Shown here piece after piece: positions 35,677 through 44,514 of a stretch of 44,735 nucleotides of DNA (positions are counted from its first letter, which is position 1; every line of letters begins with the position of its first letter). Source of the DNA: Kitasatospora sp. MBT63 (GTDB taxonomy: Bacteria > Actinomycetota > Actinomycetes > Streptomycetales > Streptomycetaceae); the NCBI RefSeq assembly GCF_000710465.2, contig NZ_JAIZ01000151.1:1-44735 (forward strand), in the 5' to 3' direction. The position numbers and the translations under genes are program-made. The notes below the pieces were generated by a model. That model did not search any database. It worked only from the letters and a program-made list of their open reading frames with translations, and had not been told where the DNA came from.

Positions 35677-37002
35677 TCATAGCCCGGGGATCCGGGCGTT
35701 GCGGTGGAGATCGACGAAGAGCTGGTGGTCGGCGCGGGTCCGGGCCCCGTAGGTGTGGGCGAAGTCCACCAGGAGGTCGATGAATCCCCGTTCGTCCCGG
35801 GCGATCGCCGCGTCTATGGCGTGCTCGGTGGAGAAGGGCACCAGGCTGTGGCCGCCGGACTCGTCGGCCGCGGCGTGCATGGTGGCGGTGGTCCGGCCGA
35901 GGCACTCCGTGACCGCGAGCAGGTCGGCGCCCTCGTTGAGGTCGGTCCAGTCGAGGTCGGTGGCGTAGGGCGAGACCTCGGCGACCAGTTGGCCGCGTTC
36001 GCCGAGCACGGTGTGGCCGAGCCAGGGATCGCTGTGGTCCTGGAGGGCCCGTTGGGAGATCACCGTCCGGTGGCCCTCGTGCTGGAAATGGCCGCGGACG
36101 GCCGGATCGTCGATGTGCCGTGCGGCCGCAGGCGTCTGGCCCTGTTTCATATAGATGATCACATCGTTCTCGAGGGCGTCGGTGGGGCCTTCCAGCAGCA
36201 GGTTGTAGGAGGGGAGGCCGGCGCTGCCGATGCCGATGCCCCGGCGTCCGACCACGTCCTTGACCCGCAGTGAGTTCGGGCGGGTGCGGGAGGCGGGCGG
36301 CAGGGTGCCGAGGTAGCGGGCGAAGGCCGTGAGGACGTCGGCCCGGGTGGCCTCGTCCAGCTCGACGGCGCCGTTGCCGGTCAGGAAGCGCCGCTCGTAC
36401 CCCTCGACGACGGTGTCGGCCTCCAGCAGTGCGACCCGGGTCCGCATGCGCGCCCGGTGCAGGGCGTCGAGGATCGGGCCGGTGGCCGTGTCGAGGGTGT
36501 ACGAGGCGGGCCGGCCGGAGGTGACCAGGGCGCCGATCTGGGCACGGTACGCCGTCGCGAAGGTCCTCACCAGGTCGGTGATCATCGAGTCGGAGAGCGC
36601 CTTGGCGTAGCCGATCAGTGCCAGGGAGGCGGCCAGCCGCTGTACGTCCCAGACGAAGGCCCCGACGTACGCCTCGTCGAAGTCGTTCACGTTGAAGACC
36701 AGCCGGCCCTCGGAGTTGAGGTAGGTGCCGAAGTTCTCGGCGTGCAGATCACCGTGGATCCAGACCCTGCCGGTCCGCTCGTCGAGAAAGGCGGAGCCGT
36801 AGGAGGCGAACGGTCCGTCCGCCACATCCGCGTAGTAGAGGCAGGCGGTGCCCCGGTAGAAGGCGAACGCGGAGGCTGCCATCTTGCGGAACTTCACCCG
36901 GAAGGCGGCCGGGTCCTCGGCCATCAGCTCGCCGAAGGCGGCGTCGAAGACCCGCAGGATGGTCGCGCAGCGATCGGCGGGGTCGGGAACGGCGGCGGAC
37001 AT
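35677..37002 (-). CDS. DUF2252 family protein (kinase-like fold)
   Basis: A 441-residue cytoplasmic protein of the DUF2252 family, widespread in actinobacteria and related to aminoglycoside-phosphotransferase-like kinases. The catalytic loop is RVWIHGDLHAENFGTY (HGD..AEN, 83-90), with a metal-binding DFD at 107-109 in VFNVNDFDEAYVG; other family segments are MAASAFAFYRGTACLYYADV, KDVVGRRGIGIGSAGLPSYN and HFQHEGHRTVISQRALQ. The substrate is unknown. ATG at 37002 has GAAGGA at 8 bases; ATG 37011 sits directly on that site. It is divergent from the monooxygenase pair at 37240. Confidence 0.92.
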   Translation of the reverse strand: MSAAVPDPADRCATILRVFDAAFGELMAEDPAAFRVKFRKMAASAFAFYRGTACLYYADVADGPFASYGSAFLDERTGRVWIHGDLHAENFGTYLNSEGRLVFNVNDFDEAYVGAFVWDVQRLAASLALIGYAKALSDSMITDLVRTFATAYRAQIGALVTSGRPASYTLDTATGPILDALHRARMRTRVALLEADTVVEGYERRFLTGNGAVELDEATRADVLTAFARYLGTLPPASRTRPNSLRVKDVVGRRGIGIGSAGLPSYNLLLEGPTDALENDVIIYMKQGQTPAAARHIDDPAVRGHFQHEGHRTVISQRALQDHSDPWLGHTVLGERGQLVAEVSPYATDLDWTDLNEGADLLAVTECLGRTTATMHAAADESGGHSLVPFSTEHAIDAAIARDERGFIDLLVDFAHTYGARTRADHQLFVDLHRNARIPGL

Positions 37003-37203
37003 GTGCGGCATCCTTCGGGGGCGGACGGCAGGATCACCGCCAGGATCCGGGCACGGCGGACCACATGTCCTGCCCCTCGGTACCGCGTGGCGGGCAGAGT
37101 GGCCGTGGGCGCGGAGCGGGGGACCGGTCACCGCCACAGGTGCCGCAGCGCCGGACGTGCGGCGCGGCGGGAATACCCCCGCGTCGCGGCTGGTTCGCGA
37201 GCA

Positions 37204-37221
37204 TGATTGAATATTCAATCA
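37204..37221. promoter_or_regulatory. AT-rich perfect palindrome, probable operator
   Basis: TGATTGAATATTCAATCA is an 18-bp perfect inverted repeat ending 18 bases before the monooxygenase ATG. It is an A/T island in otherwise G+C-rich DNA and looks like a MarR- or TetR-type operator. No matching regulator lies next to it. Confidence 0.75.
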
Positions 37222-37239
37222 AAAGAGGAGTTGAGGACG

Positions 37240-38340
37240 ATGCAGTTCGGGATCTTCACCGTCGGCGACGTGACCACCGACCCCACCACCGGTCGGACCC
37301 CGACCGAGCGCGAGCGGATCAAGGCCATGCTGGCGATCGCGCTGAAAGCCGAGGAGGTAGGCCTCGACGTCTTCGCCACCGGCGAGCACCACAACCCACC
37401 GTTCGTCCCCTCCTCGCCGACCACCATGCTCGGCTACATCGCCGCACGCACCGAGAGCCTGATCCTTTCGACCTCCACGACGCTGATCACCACCAACGAC
37501 CCGGTGAAGATCGCCGAGGACTTCGCGATGCTCCAGCACGTCGCCGACGGCCGCGTCGACCTGATGATGGGCCGCGGCAACACCGGCCCGGTCTACCCCT
37601 GGTTCGGCAAGGACATCCGCGACGGCATCGACCTCGCCGTCGAGAACTACGCCCTGCTGCGCCGCCTGTGGGACGAGGACGTCGTCACCTGGAAGGGCAA
37701 GTTCCGCACCCCGCTGCAGTCCTTCACCTCCACCCCCCGCCCGCTGGACGGCGTCGCCCCCTTCGTGTGGCACGGCTCCATCCGCTCGCCCGAGATCGCC
37801 GAACAGGCCGCCTACTACGGCGACGGCTTCTTCCACAACAACATCTTCTGGCCCGCCGCCCACACCAAGCAGATGGTGAACCTCTACCGGCAGCGCTACG
37901 CCCACTACGGACACGGCACCCCCGAGCAGGCCATCGTGGGCCTCGGCGGCCAGGTCTTCATGCGCAAGCGCTCGCAGGACGCGGTACGCGAGTTCCGCCC
38001 CTACTTCGACAACGCGCCGGTCTACGGGCACGGCCCGTCCCTGGAGGAGTTCACCTCCCAGACCCCGCTCACCGTCGGGTCGCCGCAGGAGGTCATCGAC
38101 CGCACCCTGTCCTTCCGTGACCACGTCGGCGACTACCAGCGCCAGCTGTTCCTGATGGACCACGCGGGCCTTCCGCTGAAGACCGTGCTGGAGCAGCTCG
38201 ACCTGCTCGGCGAGGAGGTCGTACCGGTCCTGCGCAAGGAGTTCGCCAACCTGCGCCCGGCCGGCGTGCCGGACGCACCGACGCACCAGGCCCGGGTGGC
38301 CGCCGCTCAGGAGACCACGAAGGAGGGAAGGACGGCATGA
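37240..38340 (+). CDS. Luciferase-like FMN-dependent monooxygenase, CE1758 type
   Basis: A 366-residue flavin-dependent oxidoreductase of the bacterial luciferase (TIM barrel) family, close to the CE1758 group, which is paired with an FMN reductase. Typical segments: MQFGIFTVGDVTTDPTTGRT, EVGLDVFATGEHHNPPFVPS, STSTTLITTNDPVKIAEDFA, GRVDLMMGRGNTGPVYPWFG, and the late GSPQEVIDRTLSF. It needs reduced FMN from its partner to oxygenate a small molecule; the substrate is unknown. ATG 37240 follows GAGG at good spacing. The next gene overlaps its stop by 4 bases (ATGA), so the two form an operon. The palindrome at 37204 should control both. Confidence 0.93.
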   Translation: MQFGIFTVGDVTTDPTTGRTPTERERIKAMLAIALKAEEVGLDVFATGEHHNPPFVPSSPTTMLGYIAARTESLILSTSTTLITTNDPVKIAEDFAMLQHVADGRVDLMMGRGNTGPVYPWFGKDIRDGIDLAVENYALLRRLWDEDVVTWKGKFRTPLQSFTSTPRPLDGVAPFVWHGSIRSPEIAEQAAYYGDGFFHNNIFWPAAHTKQMVNLYRQRYAHYGHGTPEQAIVGLGGQVFMRKRSQDAVREFRPYFDNAPVYGHGPSLEEFTSQTPLTVGSPQEVIDRTLSFRDHVGDYQRQLFLMDHAGLPLKTVLEQLDLLGEEVVPVLRKEFANLRPAGVPDAPTHQARVAAAQETTKEGRTA

Positions 38341-38987
38341 AGCTGATCGTCGTATCGGCAGGGTTGAGTTCGCCCTCCGCCACCCGCCTGCTCGCCGACC
38401 GGCTCGCGGCCGCGACGCTCGGGCACGTCGATGCGGAGCTCGAAGTGATCGAACTTCGGGACCTCGCCACCGACATCGCCCAGCACTTCGTCACCGGGTT
38501 CCCGTCCGCCCGGCTGGCCGCCGCGCTCGACGGCGTGGCGGCCGCGGACGGCCTGATCACCGTGACACCGGTGTTCGCGGCGTCCTACAGCGGTCTGTTC
38601 AAGTCGTTCTTCGACGTCATCGACAAGGACGCGCTCACCGGGAAACCCGTGCTCCTCGGCGCGACCGGCGGCACCGCCCGGCACTCCCTGGTCACCGAAC
38701 ACGCCATGCGCCCGCTGTTCACCCACCTGCGCGCGCTCGTCCTGCCGACCGCCGTCTACGCCGCCTCTGAGGACTGGGGCGAGGAAGGCCTGGCGCAGCG
38801 GATCGCGCGGGCCGGCGCGGAGCTGGCCCATTTCCTGACGCCCGCCGCACGGGGTACCACCCCGGACGTCGACACCGCCGCCGCGATCGCACCCCGCTCG
38901 CTGACCGGGGCGATCACCTCGGTGGATCCGCAGGACGGCTTCGACGTGGTGCCGTTCGCACAACGGCTGGCCGCGCTACGGGTGTAG
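38337..38987 (+). CDS. NADPH-dependent FMN reductase, CE1759 type
   Basis: A 216-residue flavodoxin-like FMN reductase that supplies FMNH2 to the monooxygenase it overlaps. Flavodoxin-fold marks: MKLIVVSAGLSSPSATRLLA (phosphate loop), DGLITVTPVFAASYSGLFKSFFDVID (flavin-binding loop), GKPVLLGATGGTARHSLVTE. The ATG overlaps the upstream stop (38337-38340). Family members occur almost always with a CE1758-type partner, as here. Length and motifs are complete. Confidence 0.93.
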   Translation: MKLIVVSAGLSSPSATRLLADRLAAATLGHVDAELEVIELRDLATDIAQHFVTGFPSARLAAALDGVAAADGLITVTPVFAASYSGLFKSFFDVIDKDALTGKPVLLGATGGTARHSLVTEHAMRPLFTHLRALVLPTAVYAASEDWGEEGLAQRIARAGAELAHFLTPAARGTTPDVDTAAAIAPRSLTGAITSVDPQDGFDVVPFAQRLAALRV

Positions 38988-39124
38988 GAGCCGCAACCGC
39001 CCTCCCCGGTCCGCGGCCACCTCCGCCGGACCCGGGGGGCGAGACCCGGGCCCCGCACCGCGCGGGCCGCGACCTGGACTGCACCGGAGTGCCCCCGTAT
39101 GCAGGTGAAGATCCGGAACTCCCG

Positions 39125-39145
39125 GTGGTCAGACCTCTTGACCAC
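39125..39145. promoter_or_regulatory. FadR/GntR-type inverted repeat
   Basis: GTGGTCA and TGACCAC arms with a 7-base spacer, 30 bases upstream of the GntR start. The half-site TGGTCAGACC resembles the TGGTC.GACCA box of FadR-type regulators, so autoregulation is likely. Confidence 0.6.
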
Positions 39146-39174
39146 TCGGGGAGATGTGACTCAGCCTGGAGCAC

Positions 39175-39897
39175 GTGGCGGACTTCACCGTGGTGAGACG
39201 AACTGCGTTGTCAGATGCGGTCTTTGACCAGATCGCCAACAGGATCCTGGACGGGACGCTGCCTGCGGGCTCGTCCCTGCCACCGGAACGGAGCCTGACC
39301 GAGACGTTCGGAGTCAACCGGCAGGCACTGCGCGAGGCCCTTCAACGCCTGAGCCAGCTCGGCCTGGTGGAGATCCGGCACGGGGAGTCAACCCGGGTAC
39401 GGGACTTCCGGACCAGCGCCGGGCTCGATCTGGTGCCACACCTCCTGCAGCGCACCGACGGCACGATCGACCTGCTGGTCGTCAGGGCGATGACGGAGAT
39501 GAGGTCGGCGGTCGGCGCCGACGCCGCCGCGCTGTGCGCCGCCCGGGCGGGCGAGGCCGAAGTCCGTGCGCTGAGGGACGTGCTGAGCGAGTTCTCGGAT
39601 CCGGACGGCGAGAGCCGGCCGACCGCGGACATCCGCTTCTGGGACCTGGTCGTCGACGGCTCGGGAAACATCTGCTACCGGCTCGCGCTCAACGGCATGC
39701 GCGCCCTGTACCGCCGGGCGGAGCCGCTGGTCAGAAACGTCCTCGCCACAGAACGCAGCGCCGTGCACCTGTACGGAGAGGTGGTCGAGGCCATCTCCGA
39801 CCATGATCCGGAACGGGCCCGGTCACGCGCAGCCCTGTTGCTGGAACACGGCGCCGCCGTGATGAACGCCCTCTTCCCCGGGTCGGAGAACAGATGA
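39175..39897 (+). CDS. FadR-subfamily GntR transcriptional regulator
   Basis: A 240-residue regulator with an N-terminal winged helix (ALSDAVFDQIANRILDGTLP, AGSSLPPERSLTETFGVNRQ, ALREALQRLSQLGLVEIRHG) and a C-terminal all-helical FCD-like sensor domain (VRAMTEMRSAVGADAAALCA, ADIRFWDLVVDGSGN, LYGEVVEAISDHDPERARSR). The FCD metal-binding residues are only partly conserved. Start is GTG 39175, with GGAG close upstream. The inverted repeat at 39125-39145 is its likely operator. The downstream desaturase-like gene overlaps by 4 bases (ATGA) and is therefore under the same control. The ligand may be a lipid or fatty acid, judged only from the neighbour. Confidence 0.92.
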   Translation: MADFTVVRRTALSDAVFDQIANRILDGTLPAGSSLPPERSLTETFGVNRQALREALQRLSQLGLVEIRHGESTRVRDFRTSAGLDLVPHLLQRTDGTIDLLVVRAMTEMRSAVGADAAALCAARAGEAEVRALRDVLSEFSDPDGESRPTADIRFWDLVVDGSGNICYRLALNGMRALYRRAEPLVRNVLATERSAVHLYGEVVEAISDHDPERARSRAALLLEHGAAVMNALFPGSENR

Positions 39898-40589
39898 ACC
39901 CCGAACAGCGGACGGCGCAGTTCCGTGCGGCCGGTCTCACCCTGCGGAGTGCGGCCCGTCTCTTCTCGCGCTACCCCAGCCCGCGCGTCCTCATCCCGGC
40001 GGCCGCGCTGACCGTCGCCGCACGGGTGAGCCTCGGACGGTGGTCCCGGCGCGACGTGAGGATCGCCGCGACGATCGTGACGCTGGAGCCGTTCCTGGAA
40101 TGGCTGGTCCACGTCCACATCCTTCACCAGCGGCCACGGACGTTCAGAGGACGCACCGTCGACTCCTTCGCCGCACGCAAACACCGCCGGCACCACCTGA
40201 ACCCGCGTGATCCCGCCCTGGCCTTCATCCTCCCCAACAGGCGGATCGCGCCCGTTGCCGTGGCCGGCATCGCCGCTGTGAACACCGCCGTCCACCGGTC
40301 CACCCGTACCGCCCTGACCGGAACCGCCACGTCACTGCTCCTGCTCACCGCGTTCGAGTGGACGCACTTCCTCATGCACTCGTCCTACAAGCCGAAGAAC
40401 CCGCTGTACCGGGAGATCCGGCGGACGCATCAACTGCACCACTTCCGGAACGAGAAGTACTGGTTCGGCATCGTCACGCCGGTCTCCGACATCGTGCTCA
40501 ACACCAACCCGGCGAAGGACGAGGTGCAGCCCTCGAAGACGGTCAAGACCCTCGGCATCACGGAACCCGTCTCCCCGGCCGAGTTGTGA
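39894..40589 (+). CDS. Sterol desaturase/fatty acid hydroxylase family membrane protein
   Basis: A 231-residue membrane di-iron enzyme of the fatty acid hydroxylase/sterol desaturase superfamily. It carries the expected histidine clusters: EWLVHVHILH, RKHRRHHLNP, EWTHFLMHSSY and RRTHQLHHFRNEKYWFG. Two hydrophobic regions lie between them (VLIPAAALTVAARVSL; RIAPVAVAGIAAVNTAV...TSLLLLTAF). All metal-binding clusters look intact, so it is probably active in hydroxylating or desaturating a lipid or carotenoid. Its ATG overlaps the GntR stop, giving a two-gene operon. Confidence 0.9.
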   Translation: MNPEQRTAQFRAAGLTLRSAARLFSRYPSPRVLIPAAALTVAARVSLGRWSRRDVRIAATIVTLEPFLEWLVHVHILHQRPRTFRGRTVDSFAARKHRRHHLNPRDPALAFILPNRRIAPVAVAGIAAVNTAVHRSTRTALTGTATSLLLLTAFEWTHFLMHSSYKPKNPLYREIRRTHQLHHFRNEKYWFGIVTPVSDIVLNTNPAKDEVQPSKTVKTLGITEPVSPAEL

Positions 40590-40808
40590 TCGCGGGTGCC
40601 GGTGCGGAAGCAAAGCTGGCCGGCCGGCCGGCCGGGGCGAGCGCCGCGGCTCGCGGCCTCGATCGGCCTCCGGCGCGGTGGACCTGAGCGGAATCACCCG
40701 TTCGGATGTGATAAGTGTTTGTCATCGTTTTCCCTGGGCTATCCATGGCTGGGGCGTAGCCTGAAAGGCCGCCCTCCGGGCATTTAATTCGGTTCCAGGA
40801 AGGCGTTC

Positions 40809-41648
40809 ATGAATATCCGTTCAGCGATTTTCCGCCCCATTGCCGTAGGCGTGCTCGCAGGCGCACTAGGCTTCGGTACCGCGCTCTCCGCCGAGGCGGA
40901 TTCTCACGGTCACGGTCACCACCCGACGGCGCGTCCGACGATCGTCCTGGTCCACGGCGCCTTCGCCGATGCCTCCAGCTGGGAATCGGTGGTGGCACGG
41001 CTGCAGCACGAGGGCTACCGGGTGATCGCCCCGGCCAATCCGCTGCGCGGCCTCCATCAGGACTCGTCCTACCTGGTGAGTTTCCTCAAGAGCCTGGGGG
41101 ACACCGAAATCATTCTGGGCGGTCATTCATACGGCGGCGAGGTGATCACCGAGGCAGCCTCGGACCCCGATGTCAAACCTCACATCAAAGCACTGGTCTA
41201 CATCGCCGCGATCGCTCCCGAGGTGGGGGAGAGTGCCGGTTCGATCCTCGCCGCCTTCCCGGGGAGCGAGCTGACGCCGGAGAACCAGAACGCGGTCCCG
41301 TACACCCGCCCGGACGGCAGCACGGGGACGGACCTCTACATCAAGCCCGAGGCTTTCCGGCCGGTCTTCGCGGGTGACCTGCCCCAGGAGAAGACGGACG
41401 TCATGGCCGCCACCCAGCGGCCCATCGACCAGTCCGCGCTGGGCGACACCGCCGACAGCGCGGCCTGGAAGGACATCCCGTCGTGGTACCTCGTCGCGTG
41501 CGGCGACAAGACCATCCCGCCCGCGGCGGAGCAGTTCATGGCCGAGAGGGCGAACTCCACGACGGTGAGTGTGAACTCCTCCCACGCGGCGCCGGTCTCT
41601 CACCCGGAGGAAGTCACCAACCTGATCCTCGACGCCGCGTCGTCGTGA
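40809..41648 (+). CDS. Secreted alpha/beta hydrolase
   Basis: A 279-residue alpha/beta hydrolase of the AB hydrolase-1 type, probably secreted: the N-terminus MNIRSAIFRPIAVGVLAGAL leads to a cleavage site near AEADSHG and a His-rich mature start. The catalytic triad is visible: oxyanion HG in VLVHGAFADASSW, Ser107 in GGHSYGGEV, an Asp in ACGDKTIPP, and His259 in SSHAAPVSHPEEV. It resembles actinomycete esterase-like proteins in the salicylate-esterase/EstC-type group. The substrate is unknown. ATG has AGGAAGG upstream. A 13-bp hairpin at 41698-41728 ends the unit. Confidence 0.92.
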   Translation: MNIRSAIFRPIAVGVLAGALGFGTALSAEADSHGHGHHPTARPTIVLVHGAFADASSWESVVARLQHEGYRVIAPANPLRGLHQDSSYLVSFLKSLGDTEIILGGHSYGGEVITEAASDPDVKPHIKALVYIAAIAPEVGESAGSILAAFPGSELTPENQNAVPYTRPDGSTGTDLYIKPEAFRPVFAGDLPQEKTDVMAATQRPIDQSALGDTADSAAWKDIPSWYLVACGDKTIPPAAEQFMAERANSTTVSVNSSHAAPVSHPEEVTNLILDAASS

Positions 41649-41697
41649 GCGACCCACTGCGGAACAGGGACTCACCGCGGTGAGAGGGATGATGAGC

Positions 41698-41728
41698 GAC
41701 GGCCCGCCGGGACCTCCGGCGGGCCGTC
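41698..41728. terminator. Hairpin terminator after the hydrolase gene
   Basis: GACGGCCCGCCGG (41698-41710) and CCGGCGGGCCGTC (41716-41728) pair perfectly over 13 bp around a GACCT loop, 50 bases after the hydrolase stop. Confidence 0.85.
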
Positions 41729-41834
41729 GGGCGTCCGCGCCGGGCGGTCGGGGGCCCTGGCTCCGGCGGGTCGTGCCTGAAGGGGAAGTCGGTTCGGGAA
41801 GCCCGAAAGAGGGAGCGGCTGCCAGTATCGACGC

Positions 41835-42293
41835 ATGACCCGATATGTATCAGAGGACTCTGCAGGATCGATCCAAGCGCCGCCCGATGCGGCAATCTAT
41901 TCCTACGAAGTGAAATTGCGCTACTCGGAGCATATTCCGTTGGGCGCCAATGATTCGTCCGGAGTTGACAGTGAGTGGATCGACGTCCGTCAGGATGCGG
42001 TGGTCGTGGAATTCAATCTGCCCACCCCGAGATATGAGGAGAGCGGGGGGAGCCTGATCACTTGTAAAGTCCGGCTCTGGGACAAGAGCAACAGATCGTC
42101 AATCGTCTGCAGCGGGGTAGAAGAATTCACAACCCAGTTCAAGCCGGGGGAGGACGGAAGGAAGTGCCTGGTCATCAGGGACTTTGACAGCGTCCACCGA
42201 AACCCCGAGACCGGTCTGCCGAGGTGCCTCTACAGCATCTGGCTGGATTCCGAGGACGTGAACGCAGAGGTGACCGTCTCGCTCTGGGCGTGA
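41835..42293 (+). CDS. Low-G+C beta-rich hypothetical protein
   Basis: A 152-residue protein I do not recognise. Alternating hydrophobic residues point to a beta-sandwich (IYSYEVKLRYSEHIPLGA; AVVVEFNLPTPRYEESGGSL; ITCKVRLWDKSNRSSIVC; VNAEVTVSLWA). There is no signal peptide, and no motif beyond three Cys. A strong ribosome site is absent before the ATG at 41835 (nearest GGGAG is too far), so a leaderless start is possible. Composition is A/T-richer than the hydrolase before it. It converges with the ArsR-type gene, with 59 bases between. Confidence 0.7.
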   Translation: MTRYVSEDSAGSIQAPPDAAIYSYEVKLRYSEHIPLGANDSSGVDSEWIDVRQDAVVVEFNLPTPRYEESGGSLITCKVRLWDKSNRSSIVCSGVEEFTTQFKPGEDGRKCLVIRDFDSVHRNPETGLPRCLYSIWLDSEDVNAEVTVSLWA

Positions 42294-42352
42294 GCCTGTC
42301 ACGCGCCGCGGGCCGACGATGTAAACCGCGCCTGCCGACTCCGTCCGGCGGA

Positions 42353-43375
42353 TCATCGTGCGGCGGGTGGGGGGAAAGCCGCCACAGGCCGTCCGGGGGC
42401 GGGAGGCGTGCCGTACAGCAGACGCAGACCGAGGTGCGTGAGGCTGTGACGGGTGATGCCGCGCTCGCGCGTGGTGGTGATCAGGCCCCCTGCGCGCAGG
42501 GCATTGAGGTGGTGGCTGGCCGTCGCGGCGGAGATGCCGACCCGGGTGGCCAGTTCGGCGGTGCTCCGAACGGTGGCGAGCGCGGCAAGGGCCGCGGCCC
42601 GGGTGCGACCGAGGAGACGGACGAGACCGGGGTCGAGGTGCGGGGTGTCCTCCGGGAGACCGGCGAGCTGGTGGCGCACCGGAAAATAGAGCTCGATGGG
42701 AGCCTGCTCGTCGTAGTTGTCGAGGCGCGCGGTCGGGACCCGCAGGAAGAATGCGGGTATCAGGAGCAACCCCCGGCCGGACAGGTGGACGTCGACGTCG
42801 TGCGGAATGTGGCACGGGACGGTGAGGATCGGGAACTCCCAGCTGATCGCCGGGTGAAGGCCGTTCAGCATGGTGCCGGTGGCGGCTGACGCACGGCCGT
42901 ACGCGGCCCGGACGGCCTGCTCCACGTACCGCCAGGCCGGCGCGACCGCCAGACGGTGGTAGGCGCTCAACAGCCCGATCAGTCTCTCGGTGGCCTCCGG
43001 ACGCCCGTGGTGGACGTCGGCGATCCACTGCGGCAGGTCGGGTCGCATACTGCGGGTCACCGCCAGATCGGAGATGGCCCGGGCGGCGGGCTTCGACCGC
43101 ACGGCGGACAGCGCGTCTGCCAGAGTGGCGGCTCCGGTGGGCGCGAGGAGGAGTTCGGGCACCGTGCCGTCGTCGGGTGTGACGAGTGCGAACAGCTGCC
43201 GTTCACTTCGGCCGAGGCTCTGGCCGACCTCCGCCGACCACCGGGCGAACGGTTCGCTGCGCGCCTGCGGCTGTTGCAGGAGCTGGAGGCTGAGCACCGT
43301 CTCCATCAGCGGCTCGGGGTGTGGCGCCCAGCGGATCCGGTTGAGGTCGGTCGTGGTGAAGTGAATACGGAGCAT
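42353..43375 (-). CDS. ArsR-type winged-helix transcriptional regulator with long N-terminal domain
   Basis: A 340-residue regulator. The C-terminal part (about 255-325) is an ArsR-like winged helix: LATVRSTAELATRVGISAAT, ASHHLNALRAGGLITTTRER, then GITRHSLTHLGLRLL. The N-terminal 250 residues are the long variable domain typical of this Streptomyces family (LRIHFTTTDLNRIRWAPHPE; IPHDVDVHLSGRGLLLIPAF) and carry no metal-binding Cys motif, so metal sensing is unlikely. ATG 43375 has GGGGAG upstream. Its targets are unknown. Confidence 0.88.
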   Translation of the reverse strand: MLRIHFTTTDLNRIRWAPHPEPLMETVLSLQLLQQPQARSEPFARWSAEVGQSLGRSERQLFALVTPDDGTVPELLLAPTGAATLADALSAVRSKPAARAISDLAVTRSMRPDLPQWIADVHHGRPEATERLIGLLSAYHRLAVAPAWRYVEQAVRAAYGRASAATGTMLNGLHPAISWEFPILTVPCHIPHDVDVHLSGRGLLLIPAFFLRVPTARLDNYDEQAPIELYFPVRHQLAGLPEDTPHLDPGLVRLLGRTRAAALAALATVRSTAELATRVGISAATASHHLNALRAGGLITTTRERGITRHSLTHLGLRLLYGTPPAPGRPVAAFPPPAAR

Positions 43376-43680
43376 CGTCTCCCCAGCTGCGCGGCACCAC
43401 CGGCAAGCGGCGCTCCTCGGCGGCGCATGCCGCACGATCGAATGATCATGACATGAGCGCCCGACGTCCGGGAGTCCCCCGGAAGCGGTGGGCGGCCCGA
43501 TCAAGCCGGGCGCCTGCAGGCGTGGCTACCGAGTTGGCGCTTGCACGACGATTCCGAACCCTGCCTGGAAGTGTGGCTCAGCAGGGCATCGTGAGGATCC
43601 GGGCAGAGAGATATCTTGATCGTGTGCCTAATCTCCCGAAACAGAGCACTCCAAATTAATCATGTTTCTCAGGAGGAATA
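43376..43680. other. Divergent intergenic region
   Basis: About 305 bases between the ArsR-type gene and the gene at 43681. G+C falls towards the right, and 43600-43680 is A/T-rich and ends in AGGAGG just before the ATG at 43681. A 68-residue frame at 43453-43659 looks like a shadow. Confidence 0.4.
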
Positions 43681-44484
43681 ATGCTTGCCGAAGGTGAAGT
43701 TGGCGAATTTGGCATTTCAGGAGTCCCGTATGCGGCAGTGACGACTTGCCTGACGGTCACCTGCCTGCTCGATGACGGAAATCACGTGGGCGGGCATCTT
43801 AGCCTGCAGAGGAGCGGAACGGCGCTCGCCTCGGACGAAGTGCTGCCTGCAATGAAGGGGATTGTGGGGAGCAGGCGTATTGTCAGGATGCATCTTGCGG
43901 GCGTTCTTGATAGCTGGAGCTCGGATTTCCTCGATGTGCCGTACATGGATGCGCAGGGAGTTATTGAAATATATCAAGGAGGGGTTCAGCCGACGGATGG
44001 AAACAGCCTTTTCTGGGACATATACTCAAGGGTTGAGCCGGAGCCCGATGATGACGCATGGGAATGGCTTCCGCCATCGTTTGTGAATATGACGGGGGCA
44101 TTTACGGTCACCCTCGAAGCGCCAGGTCGCCAAATTTCCCCCAAGGATGGGGAGGGTGAATCATATGCAGACGGTGTTGACTATGAGAATTCTGCCGCTG
44201 CCGCCTTCGATGAATACCTCAAGGGCCTCGCAAGAGACATTTTCGATAATGGTGGAAATGTGATTGAAGGTGACCAGGTCGTTATGGATGTGCAAGGCCA
44301 GGCCTACAAGTTCCCAGCTGTCGGAATTAATCTTTCTGAATCTCCGCAAGATGCAATGTACTCGACCGGTGGTAATTCCTGGCAGTTGTGTGCATCAAAT
44401 TCCCAGAGCGTTCCAGTATGGCTGAAAGGTGTCGTTATTTCTGAGACTGGATTGATCACGACTACCGACGCATCGGCAGTGTGA
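43681..44484 (+). CDS. Low-G+C hypothetical protein
   Basis: A 267-residue protein with no recognised family. The N-terminal half is beta-rich (GISGVPYAAVTTCLTVTCLL; RRIVRMHLAGVLDSW; AFTVTLEAPGRQ), with an acidic turn (EPEPDDDAWEWLPPSF). The C-terminal half has a helix (SAAAAFDEYLKGLARDIFDN) and a final beta region (WLKGVVISETGLITTTDAS). No signal peptide. AGGAGG stands 7 bases before the ATG. It has a clear A/T-ending codon preference compared with the neighbouring ArsR-type gene. A fold related to carbohydrate- or lipid-binding beta-sandwich proteins is possible but unproven. Confidence 0.75.
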   Translation: MLAEGEVGEFGISGVPYAAVTTCLTVTCLLDDGNHVGGHLSLQRSGTALASDEVLPAMKGIVGSRRIVRMHLAGVLDSWSSDFLDVPYMDAQGVIEIYQGGVQPTDGNSLFWDIYSRVEPEPDDDAWEWLPPSFVNMTGAFTVTLEAPGRQISPKDGEGESYADGVDYENSAAAAFDEYLKGLARDIFDNGGNVIEGDQVVMDVQGQAYKFPAVGINLSESPQDAMYSTGGNSWQLCASNSQSVPVWLKGVVISETGLITTTDASAV

Positions 44485-44514
44485 CACTGACGTCGGCCAG
44501 TCTGGCGAGCCCGC

